From NCBI GenBank assembly GCA_000436035.1, contig FR893268.1:161264-194159 (forward strand): 32,896 nucleotides of DNA. Direction: 5' to 3'. Below, in pieces: positions 24,651 to 30,614 of this stretch. Source of the DNA: Prevotella sp. CAG:732. Its GTDB lineage: Bacteria > Bacteroidota > Bacteroidia > Bacteroidales > Bacteroidaceae. The notes below the pieces were generated by a model that saw only the letters and a program-made list of their open reading frames with translations, did no database searches and was not told where the DNA came from. Position 1 is the stretch's first letter, and each line of letters opens with the position of its first letter. The position numbers were made by a program, and so were the translations under genes.

Positions 24651-24744
24651 AATATGCTAAATATTAAATTATAATGTATAAATAATAAATGGGCTTACGC
24701 CATATCCGTCGGGCATTTATCATTTATTACTTATTATTTATCAT
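24651..24744. repeat. AT-rich spacer between trpA and trpB
   Basis: Two AT-rich blocks (24655-24690 and 24714-24747) of the TAAATAATAAATG / CATTTATTACTTATTA type flank a GC-richer core (GGGCTTACGCC and CGTCGGGC). The blocks are roughly inverted relative to each other. No promoter box or T-run terminator is seen. Confidence 0.45.
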
Positions 24745-25521
24745 TTACTTTTTGAGTGCCTCATAAAGTTCATCCAGTGCCTTATCTGGGTCGCCAGTCT
24801 CATTAAGCAGTGTCACAAACTTACTTCCGATAATGGCACCTGCGGCATTGTCTTGCGCACTGGTCAAGGTCTGCTTGTTGCTGATTCCAAAACCTATCAT
24901 GCGAGGATTGCGGAGGTTCATGCCATTGATATGGTTGAAGTAAGCCAACTTGGCATCACCGAAGTTGCTTTGGGCACCTGTGATGCTGGCTGAGCTAACC
25001 ATATAGATGAAGCCATCGGTATGCTCGTCGATGAAGCGGATGCGCTCCTCGCTGGTCTCTGGGGTAATCATCATGATGACACGGATGTCATACTTGTCGG
25101 CGATAGGCTTCACCACCTTCAAGTAGTCATCGAATGGAAGGTCTGGGATGATAGTTCCGCTCACGCCACTCTCCACACAACTTTGGAAGAATGCCTCGAT
25201 GCCATAATGCATGATAGGGTTGAGATAACCCATCAGCACCAATGGGATGTTCACCTCGTCCTTGATGGCTTTCAACTGACCGAAGAGGGTCTTCACGGTC
25301 ATGCCGTTCTTCAAGGCTTTTGTGCCTGCGCTCTGGATGACTGGTCCATCTGCCAATGGGTCGCTGAATGGGATGCCGACTTCTATCATGTCGATGCCGT
25401 GGCGTTCCATCGCCTTGATGACAGTGCCGGTGCCTTCGAGGGTTGGGCAACCTGCACAGAAGTAGAGAGACAGTAACTTTCTCTCTTTGTTTTCTGAAAA
25501 AAGTTTGTTTATCTTATTCAT
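24745..25521 (-). CDS. trpA: Tryptophan synthase alpha subunit
   Basis: This 258-residue TIM-barrel protein cleaves indole-glycerol phosphate to indole. It shows LSLYFCAGCPTLEGT, the catalytic glutamate in MIEVGIPFSDPLADGP and the active-site aspartate in IIPDLPFDDY, then MVSSASITGA and GFGISNKQT. The catalytic residues are intact. It starts at ATG 25521 after a 244-base spacer downstream of trpF, the longest gap in the operon, holding several hairpins. It is followed by trpB, its partner subunit. Confidence 0.96.
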   Translation of the reverse strand: MNKINKLFSENKERKLLSLYFCAGCPTLEGTGTVIKAMERHGIDMIEVGIPFSDPLADGPVIQSAGTKALKNGMTVKTLFGQLKAIKDEVNIPLVLMGYLNPIMHYGIEAFFQSCVESGVSGTIIPDLPFDDYLKVVKPIADKYDIRVIMMITPETSEERIRFIDEHTDGFIYMVSSASITGAQSNFGDAKLAYFNHINGMNLRNPRMIGFGISNKQTLTSAQDNAAGAIIGSKFVTLLNETGDPDKALDELYEALKK

Positions 25522-25561
25522 TGTTTCTTTTGTTTTTTATTCTTATTTTCGACTTCCCTGT

Positions 25562-25747
25562 CCCCCTCTTACGAAGAGGGGGGTCCTTAATCCCTAACCA
25601 AGCCTTCCCCTTTCCAAAAAGGGGAAGGATGTAACCGCTCCTACTCGTCGCTCTTAACCGCTTCGCTCTAAGGTTGGCGGACCACCAAAGGTCTTGCCAG
25701 TTATTCTTACGCAATAGAATTGCGATTTTTGTGCGGTGTTACACCGC
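25562..25747. repeat. Hairpin-rich element inside the trp operon (trpF-trpA spacer)
   Basis: Four strong inverted repeats lie in this gap: CCCCCTCTT/AAGAGGGGG (25562-25582), CCTTCCCCTTT/AAAGGGGAAGG (25603-25628), GCAAT/ATTGC (25711-25723) and GCGGTG/CACCGC (25733-25747). No U-run follows any of them on the operon strand, so they are not typical terminators. The composition differs from the AT-rich spacers elsewhere, suggesting an inserted repeat element. No reading frame here looks like a gene. Confidence 0.65.
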
Positions 25748-25765
25748 CTTGATAAGAGCTTGATT

Positions 25766-26467
25766 TCATTCTCTTAGCTTTTCTAGAAAATCCTTGAGTT
25801 TCTCCACGTCCTTCAAGGCGGGTTCTATCTCGAACTTCGAGTTGAGGTCGATGCCGATGCACTGGGGATGATGGAAGGACTTGACTCGCTCGGCGTCATC
25901 GGGACCGATGCCACCACTTAGGAGGAAGGGTGTTTCGCCATCGTATTGCTCCAAGACTTGCCAATCAAACTGCTCACCACTTCCACCGACTGTCTTACAC
26001 TTGGTGTCGAAAAGGAAGAGGTCAACAGCGCCTACATACTCCTTATATTTCTGAATGTCCTCGGCTGTGCTCACACTGATCGCCTTGATGATCTTGATGC
26101 CCGGCTTGATATCGGGGTCGAGCGTGGCACGGAGGTTTTCTATCGTCTCCCTTGTCTCATTGCCATGCAACTGGATGTAGTCGAGATTGTAGTTATACAC
26201 CCTCGTCACGATGTTCTGAGGCATATCATCTACGAAGACTCCTACCCTTGCTGGTTGCTTTTCTCCAGATATTCCTTCTCCCATTTGAGGCTTAAGACTT
26301 TTGAACCTCTCCTCAGAATAGTCGGGAATGATACCCGCCTGACTGCTCAACATTTGAACATATCGGGGTGACTTGGGATAGAAGATGAAGCCTATCATGT
26401 CAACCCCCAATTGACTCACCGCGCGAATGTTATCGGCATCACGCATACCACAAACCTTGACAATCAT
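25766..26467 (-). CDS. trpF: Phosphoribosylanthranilate isomerase
   Basis: This 233-residue TIM-barrel enzyme converts phosphoribosylanthranilate to its ketose form. It opens with VKVCGMRDADNIRAV (the general-base cysteine), followed by MIGFIFYPKSPRYV, YIQLHGNET, the general-acid Asp region VDLFLFDTK, and the phosphate-binding LSGGIGPDD and GIDLNSKFE. Two loops (ERFKSLKPQMGEG and near residue 110) are a little longer than in standard TrpF, but the core is intact. It lies 32 bases after trpC and before the hairpin-rich spacer. Confidence 0.95.
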   Translation of the reverse strand: MIVKVCGMRDADNIRAVSQLGVDMIGFIFYPKSPRYVQMLSSQAGIIPDYSEERFKSLKPQMGEGISGEKQPARVGVFVDDMPQNIVTRVYNYNLDYIQLHGNETRETIENLRATLDPDIKPGIKIIKAISVSTAEDIQKYKEYVGAVDLFLFDTKCKTVGGSGEQFDWQVLEQYDGETPFLLSGGIGPDDAERVKSFHHPQCIGIDLNSKFEIEPALKDVEKLKDFLEKLRE

Positions 26468-26499
26468 TCTATTTATCTTTAAGAATTTATAGTTAAGAA

Positions 26500-27306
26500 T
26501 TACTGCAATGCAGCGATGAAATCCTTCAATGCTGCTCCTGGGTTCTCTTGCTTCATGAATTGTTCTCCCATCAGGAAGCCTCGGAAGCCAGCTTCTTCTC
26601 GCAAGCGCTTCACCACCTCCGGATTCGAGATGCCACTCTCACTGACTCGGCAGACATCCTTGGGAAGTTGCTCTGCCAATCGGAAACTGTTCTCTACATC
26701 CGTGACGAAGGTTCCGAGGTTGCGATTGTTGATGCCATACATGTCTGGCTCCAGTTCGGCGTACTCAAAGTCCCGGTCGTTGTGCATCTCCAAGAGAACC
26801 TCCAACCCCAGTTGATGAGCCATTTCTAGCAATCGCTTGCACACTTCTTTCGTCAGACAGGCAGCTATCAGCAAGACTGCGGAAGCTCCACAATAGCGAG
26901 CCTGCAAGAGTTGGTATTCCTCAATGACGAAGTTCTTATATAATATAGGTATAGAGACACCCACATGTCGGGCCTCTTGGATGAACTCATCATAACCGCC
27001 GAAGTAGTCGATGTCGGTGAGGATGCTCAGTGCAGAAGCTCCATTCTCCTGATAACTCAGGGGGATGATGCTTGCCTTGCCCTCCTCCTTGATCCATCCC
27101 TTGGAAGGCGACTTGCGCTTGAACTCAGAGATGATGCCGGTAGAAGAAGCCATCAAGGTCTCCCTCATACTACCGCCCGGTGTCTTGCCATCATCGTCCT
27201 TCATCTTCTGCTCCGTCAGCGTAATCATCTGGCGAGGCGAAATGAAGCGCTTGCGCTGGTCTATCTCTATTCGCTTATGAGCGACAATCTCTTCTAGTAT
27301 ATCCAT
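26500..27306 (-). CDS. trpC: Indole-3-glycerol phosphate synthase
   Basis: This 268-residue enzyme closes the indole ring. Family motifs are IISEFKRKSPSKGWI (catalytic Lys), ALSILTDIDYFGGYDEF, IPILYKNFVIEEYQ, ALLEMAHQ-like LEVLLEMHND, INNRNLGTF and SESGISNPE. I start at ATG 27306; a GTG three bases upstream is also in frame. The trpD stop lies 11 bases upstream, and the short gap contains GTGAAGAGTG, the same short repeat that occurs inside trpE. Confidence 0.96.
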   Translation of the reverse strand: MDILEEIVAHKRIEIDQRKRFISPRQMITLTEQKMKDDDGKTPGGSMRETLMASSTGIISEFKRKSPSKGWIKEEGKASIIPLSYQENGASALSILTDIDYFGGYDEFIQEARHVGVSIPILYKNFVIEEYQLLQARYCGASAVLLIAACLTKEVCKRLLEMAHQLGLEVLLEMHNDRDFEYAELEPDMYGINNRNLGTFVTDVENSFRLAEQLPKDVCRVSESGISNPEVVKRLREEAGFRGFLMGEQFMKQENPGAALKDFIAALQ

Positions 27307-27317
27307 CACTCTTCACT

Positions 27318-28322
27318 TTAACTATTGAGTTCGACGAATTTTTTGAAGGTGGCGAGGGCCTTGCCACTGTCGATGCTCTCTCGTGCTATCTCCACACACT
27401 CCTCGATGCTCTTCTGTCCCTTCTCCATCACTTGGATGCCGAAGGCGGCATTAGCGAGGACGATGTTCTTCTGGGCTGGTAACGCACGATTCACCAACAC
27501 GGCATCGAAGATGTCCTTTGCCTCTTCCTCGGTAGCACCGCCTCTCACCTCCTCTGGCTTGGCGATGTCGAAGCCCAAGTCTTGCGGCTTGAAGATGCGC
27601 TCATAGTTGTTGGTGGTCACCTTGAAGTCGCTGGTGAGTGAGATTTCGTCATAGCCATCGATACTGTTCACAATACCATAGTCGATGCCTATCTTCTGAT
27701 AAACCTGGTTGTAGAGCCGCATCTGGTCGAGGTTGGCGACACCGAGCAACTGGCACTTAGGTTGACTAGGGTTGACCAAAGGACCGAGAAGATTGAAGAC
27801 CGTAGGGAACTGCAATGCCTTGCGGATAGGACCGACAAACTTCATCGCCTTGGCGAAGAGTTGGGCATGGAGATAAACGATGCCACACTCATTGATGGAG
27901 CGGTTGAGCTTGTCCATGTCGTCAGTGAACTGCACGCCGTGGTTCTTGATGACATTGGAAGCACCGCTCACGGAAGTTGCAGCATAGTTGCCATGCTTAG
28001 CCACCTTGTAGCCAGCACCAGCGATGACGAAACAAGAGGTGGTAGAGATATTGAAAGTATTCTTGCGGTCGCCACCCGTACCGACCACGTCGATGTAGCG
28101 GTCACAGTCGAGGATGGCAGGAACGCCTGTCGCCAAGATACCATCACGGAAACCGAGCAATTCATCCACCGTCACACCACGCATCTGCAATCCGGTGAGC
28201 AAGGCTGTGATTTGTTCCTCAGGGAACTCACTCTTGGTGATACCCACGATGATGTTCTTGGTTTCCTCACGAGAAAGTTCCTCGTGGTTCAACATTCTGT
28301 TCAAGATGTCCTTCATTTCCAT
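27318..28322 (-). CDS. trpD: Anthranilate phosphoribosyltransferase
   Basis: This 334-residue enzyme transfers phosphoribose to anthranilate. The PRPP-binding GTGGDRKNTFNIST and the anthranilate-site KHGNYAATS, SGASNVI and GPIRKALQFPTVFNLLGPL motifs are intact. It is the first structural gene of the operon; its ATG lies 69 bases after the attenuator U-run on the minus strand and 147 bases after the leader-peptide stop. An in-frame ATG at 28316 is an alternative start. Regulation by tryptophan supply is expected through the attenuator upstream. Confidence 0.96.
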   Translation of the reverse strand: MEMKDILNRMLNHEELSREETKNIIVGITKSEFPEEQITALLTGLQMRGVTVDELLGFRDGILATGVPAILDCDRYIDVVGTGGDRKNTFNISTTSCFVIAGAGYKVAKHGNYAATSVSGASNVIKNHGVQFTDDMDKLNRSINECGIVYLHAQLFAKAMKFVGPIRKALQFPTVFNLLGPLVNPSQPKCQLLGVANLDQMRLYNQVYQKIGIDYGIVNSIDGYDEISLTSDFKVTTNNYERIFKPQDLGFDIAKPEEVRGGATEEEAKDIFDAVLVNRALPAQKNIVLANAAFGIQVMEKGQKSIEECVEIARESIDSGKALATFKKFVELNS

Positions 28323-28376
28323 AATTCAAGTCTCCTATTTTTATTTTTTATATTCTTCTTGAAGATGCCTTCCGCA

Positions 28377-28404
28377 ACAGGTCAGATAAAGAAAAAAGAC
28401 CTGT
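28377..28404 (-). promoter_or_regulatory. Alternative hairpin competing with the attenuator stem
   Basis: ACAGGTC of the terminator's descending arm (28398-28404) can also pair with GACCTGT downstream of the U-run (28377-28383). This would be available only in read-through transcripts. Confidence 0.45.
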
Positions 28405-28424
28405 CGTAAGTTACGGCAGGCCTT
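28391..28424 (-). terminator. Intrinsic terminator of the trp attenuator
   Basis: On the minus strand AAGGCCTGCCGTA folds back on TACGACAGGTCTT, with one C-A mismatch and one G-T pair, and a U-run (28392-28397) follows. It lies between the leader peptide and trpD. The pairing ACTTACGACA (28402-28411) with AGTCGTGAGT (28467-28476) would break it. Confidence 0.9.
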
Positions 28425-28468
28425 CTTGTATTCTTATGGACTTTCATATCCACACACGGCTTATCGAC

Positions 28469-28531
28469 TCACGACTTTTTAGATCTTGAGATACGCCACC
28501 ACCATGCTGTTGAAGATACGAATGTCATCAT
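28469..28531 (-). CDS. trpL: trp operon leader peptide with three consecutive Trp codons
   Basis: This 20-codon ORF (MMTFVSSTA, then WWW at residues 10-12, then RISRSKKS and TGA) lies about 22 bases after the predicted transcript start and directly upstream of an intrinsic terminator. Three adjacent UGG codons (28496-28504) in so short an ORF are very unlikely by chance, and the position is that of a classical trp leader. When charged tRNA-Trp is scarce, a ribosome stalled on these codons should leave the stop-codon region (28467-28476) free to pair with the terminator's descending arm and let transcription proceed. With ample tryptophan the ribosome would cover that region, and the terminator forms. 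The mechanism is inferred from sequence. Confidence 0.88.
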   Translation of the reverse strand: MMTFVSSTAWWWRISRSKKS

Positions 28532-28558
28532 ATTCTTGTTGTTTTAATTATTCGATTG

Positions 28559-28590
28559 CAAAAATACACTTTTTCTTTCAAACCACCAAC
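28559..28590 (-). promoter_or_regulatory. Promoter of the trp operon
   Basis: TATTTTTG (28559-28566) is preceded after 20 bases by GTTG (28587-28590). The block TTGGTGGTTTGAAAGAAAAA is almost the same as upstream of the ECF sigma gene. Predicted start near 28554. Confidence 0.75.
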
Positions 28591-28675
28591 TTTTTGGCGG
28601 AAAAATTACGAATTTAATAGAATTTAGTAATTAAAGCTACCGTTTTCACTATCCCAACTATGCTTACACCTTATA

Positions 28676-28706
28676 TTATATATAAGGGATTATTATATAT
28701 AAGGGA
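28676..28706. repeat. Direct repeat of TTATATATAAGGGA
   Basis: Two perfect 14-base copies (28676-28689 and 28693-28706), 17 bases apart, lie upstream of the 42-aa ORF and rpe. The inner TTATATATAA is itself a palindrome. No TAnnTTTG promoter was found in this gap on the plus strand, so the repeats may mark the regulatory region. Confidence 0.5.
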
Positions 28707-28825
28707 GAAGACTCCGAAGAAAAAAACACCAAAAAGGACACTTCGATGTAATAAAGCGAAAAAGCAATCGTTATTACAATAAAAGAATACAAAACAATAA
28801 CAACTCTTTAATAGCAACAACGCCT

Positions 28826-28954
28826 ATGAAGTATATATTTACTCCTGAAGAATTGAGGCCTTCCAAGAGGACCATCCAAATCATCAAGCAGATAGCTTAT
28901 ACCTATCGTGCCTTCAAGATGAACGGGAAATATGAAGTGTTGTGCTTGAACTAA
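28826..28954 (+). CDS. 42-residue conserved-looking micro-protein upstream of rpe
   Basis: This complete ORF of 42 codons begins MKYIFTPEELRPSKRTIQII and ends KQIAYTYRAFKMNGKYEVLC plus LN. It is basic, with no membrane segment and a helix-beta look. Its stop lies 14 bases before the rpe ATG, so the two are probably co-transcribed. From memory it resembles very short Bacteroidales proteins ending in KxEVLCLN-like tails, but I cannot name a family or function. Amino-acid composition and the clean fit before rpe argue for a real gene. Confidence 0.65.
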   Translation: MKYIFTPEELRPSKRTIQIIKQIAYTYRAFKMNGKYEVLCLN

Positions 28955-28968
28955 ACATCTAAGAAGAA

Positions 28969-29634
28969 ATGAAAACCCTTATATCTCCTTCTTTGCTCTC
29001 AGCCAACTTCATTGACCTGAAGAGCGACATCGACATGATCAACAAGAGTGAGGCTGATTGGCTTCACATGGATGTCATGGATGGTGTCTTCGTACCCAAC
29101 ATTTCCTTTGGATTCCCAGTATTGGAAGCCGTCAGCAAGGTTTGCACCAAGCCCCTCGACGTTCACTTCATGATAGAACGCCCTGAGCGATACATCGAGC
29201 AAACCGCCAAGATTGGCGCCATGATGATGAACGTGCACTATGAGGCTTGCGTTCATCTGCATCGCACCATCCAGCAGATTCACGCCGCTGGCATGAAGGC
29301 TGGCGTCACCTTGAATCCATCCACACCGGTCAGTGTATTGGAAGACATCATCGGCGACCTCGACATGGTATTGCTGATGAGCGTCAACCCAGGTTTCGGT
29401 GGACAAAAGTTTATCGAGAACACCATCAAGAAGGTAGGTCGCCTACGCCAACTCATCAAGGAGTCTCATTCCCATGCCCTCATCGAGGTAGATGGAGGCG
29501 TGCAGGCAGAGACAGCCCCTCGACTGGTGAAAGCCGGAGTCAACGTATTGGTGAGCGGTAGCTATGTATTCAAGAGCACCGACCCGATTTCCACCATCCA
29601 TGCGATGAAGGAAATCAAGCAATTGGAAGACTAG
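28969..29634 (+). CDS. rpe: Ribulose-phosphate 3-epimerase
   Basis: This 221-residue TIM-barrel enzyme of the pentose phosphate pathway interconverts ribulose-5- and xylulose-5-phosphate. It shows ISPSLLSANF, the metal-binding WLHMDVMDGVFVPNISFG, LDVHFMIE, VTLNPSTPV, MSVNPGFGGQKFI and VDGGV, with both catalytic aspartates present. Metal ligands His and Asp of HMDVMDG are intact. It follows a 42-codon ORF after 14 bases and converges on the ECF sigma gene with a 23-base gap. Confidence 0.96.
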   Translation: MKTLISPSLLSANFIDLKSDIDMINKSEADWLHMDVMDGVFVPNISFGFPVLEAVSKVCTKPLDVHFMIERPERYIEQTAKIGAMMMNVHYEACVHLHRTIQQIHAAGMKAGVTLNPSTPVSVLEDIIGDLDMVLLMSVNPGFGGQKFIENTIKKVGRLRQLIKESHSHALIEVDGGVQAETAPRLVKAGVNVLVSGSYVFKSTDPISTIHAMKEIKQLED

Positions 29635-29657
29635 TCGCGCCAAAAGTGCCGACTAGC

Positions 29658-30254
29658 CTAGTCTAACTGAAGATAGAGGTTGTGCTCTCTCGCCATACGA
29701 CGGAGGTTGAGGAGCGCATATCTCATTCTGCCCAAGCTGGTATTGATGCTCACACCTGTCATCTCGGCAATCTCCTTGAAAGAGAGCTGCTGGTAGAAAC
29801 GCATATACACCACCTCGCGCTGAACGGCAGGGAGATTGTTCATCAACTTCTTGACATCGGCAAGCACCTGTTGGTTGATGATGGCATCCTCGGCATTGCT
29901 ATCCAGCACGCTGGCACAACCGATGTTGGACAAGTCGTTGGTCTCATTGGTATCCACCACGTGGCGACCTCTCTGCTCACGATACATATCCATCATCACA
30001 TTATGGGCAATACGCATACACCAAGCGGTGAACTTGCCGTTTGCTACATATTCGTGCTTCTGGAGCTTGCTGATGACCTTGACAAACGTCTCTTGGAAGA
30101 TGTCGTTGGCTAACTCTTGGTCATGCACCATAAACATGATGTATGAGAAAAGCTTCACCTCATTGCGTGACAACAACTCATCGAAGGCAGGGTTACTGCC
30201 CTCGACATACAACATCGCCAACTCCTCGTCGGTCAAATCTTGTAGATTTCTCAT
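29658..30254 (-). CDS. ECF-type RNA polymerase sigma factor
   Basis: This 198-residue sigma-70-family protein has region 2 (FSYIMFMVHDQELANDIFQETFVKVI, then GKFTAWCMRIAHNVMMDMYREQR) and region 4 (VQREVVYMRFYQQLSFKEIAEMTG followed by the recognition helix VSINTSLGRMRYALLNLRR), and no region 1.1 or 3. It lacks an adjacent anti-sigma gene within the window, unlike many Bacteroidota ECF factors for outer-membrane uptake systems. Its own promoter (30354-30385) has the standard housekeeping form. A candidate small RNA terminates just upstream. It is convergent with rpe. Confidence 0.93.
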   Translation of the reverse strand: MRNLQDLTDEELAMLYVEGSNPAFDELLSRNEVKLFSYIMFMVHDQELANDIFQETFVKVISKLQKHEYVANGKFTAWCMRIAHNVMMDMYREQRGRHVVDTNETNDLSNIGCASVLDSNAEDAIINQQVLADVKKLMNNLPAVQREVVYMRFYQQLSFKEIAEMTGVSINTSLGRMRYALLNLRRMAREHNLYLQLD

Positions 30255-30353
30255 TTTCTTAATCCCTTGTTTTAATTAAGTAAATGTCTAATCAATAGGC
30301 TATCTTCTTGTTTTATTGTGTGAATGATGTTAATTATTTGCAATTTTGCCTTG

Positions 30354-30385
30354 CAAAGGTAGTGTTTTTCCTACAAACCACCAAA
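30354..30385 (-). promoter_or_regulatory. Promoter of the ECF sigma gene
   Basis: TTTG (30382-30385), 20 bases, TACCTTTG (30354-30361) on the minus strand. The block TTTGGTGGTTTGTAGGAAAA parallels the trp promoter. The predicted leader is about 100 bases. Confidence 0.75.
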
Positions 30386-30395
30386 TATTTAACAT

Positions 30396-30427
30396 AAAAA
30401 AAGGTTGGCTACAGGACGTAGCCAACC
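30396..30427 (-). terminator. Intrinsic terminator of the candidate small RNA
   Basis: Perfect 10-bp stem with a 5-base loop and seven T on the minus strand. The only thing it can end in this direction is the short transcript from 30467 or antisense transcription from the pectinase region. Confidence 0.85.
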
Positions 30428-30467
30428 AGAAAATCAATATTTTGGAGTAATGCCTTCAAAATATTAT
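30396..30467 (-). ncRNA. Candidate small RNA with promoter, stem-loop and terminator
   Basis: Downstream of a well-spaced promoter (30472-30503) the minus strand holds about 72 bases consisting of a perfect 9-bp stem AATATTTTG/CAAAATATT with a 12-base loop (AAGGCATTACTC; 30436-30465), an 8-base linker and a perfect 10-bp hairpin GGTTGGCTAC/GTAGCCAACC (30403-30427) followed by seven U. No reasonable reading frame fits. It ends before the ECF sigma promoter begins. The unit has every element of an independent small RNA transcript; the alternative is a terminator that blocks antisense transcription. Confidence 0.65.
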
Positions 30468-30471
30468 GGCG

Positions 30472-30503
30472 CAAATATACGCCGTTTTTTCCATATCTCC
30501 AAA
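30472..30503 (-). promoter_or_regulatory. Promoter of the candidate small RNA
   Basis: TTTG (30500-30503), 20 bases, TATATTTG (30472-30479) on the minus strand. Both elements and the spacing match the Bacteroidota consensus exactly. Confidence 0.7.
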
Positions 30504-30565
30504 CTTTTTTAACTCAAAATTGCTTTTTTAACATTATGTGCGATACTTAATCCAGGAAAAAGCCT

Positions 30566-30573
30566 TATCTTTG
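30566..30573 (+). promoter_or_regulatory. -7 box of the pectinase gene
   Basis: TATCTTTG on the plus strand lies 41 bases before the ATG. A clear TTTG at the normal distance is missing, as expected if an activator is needed. Confidence 0.45.
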
Positions 30574-30614
30574 CAGAAATTATATAAGACTCTAAACTTA
30601 ACAAAACAAACAAT

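Noticed and set aside
24691..24714. Terminator hairpin between trpA and trpB
   Set aside because: GGGC and GCC blocks look paired at first sight, but the arms do not match beyond about five bases.
25562..25628. Reading the trpF-trpA hairpins as intrinsic terminators
   Set aside because: No T-run follows them on the operon strand, so they do not meet the terminator definition; kept as a repeat element.
29651..29663. Small palindrome GACTA/TAGTC in the rpe-sigma gap as a bidirectional terminator
   Set aside because: Only 5 bp with no T-run; too weak to support.
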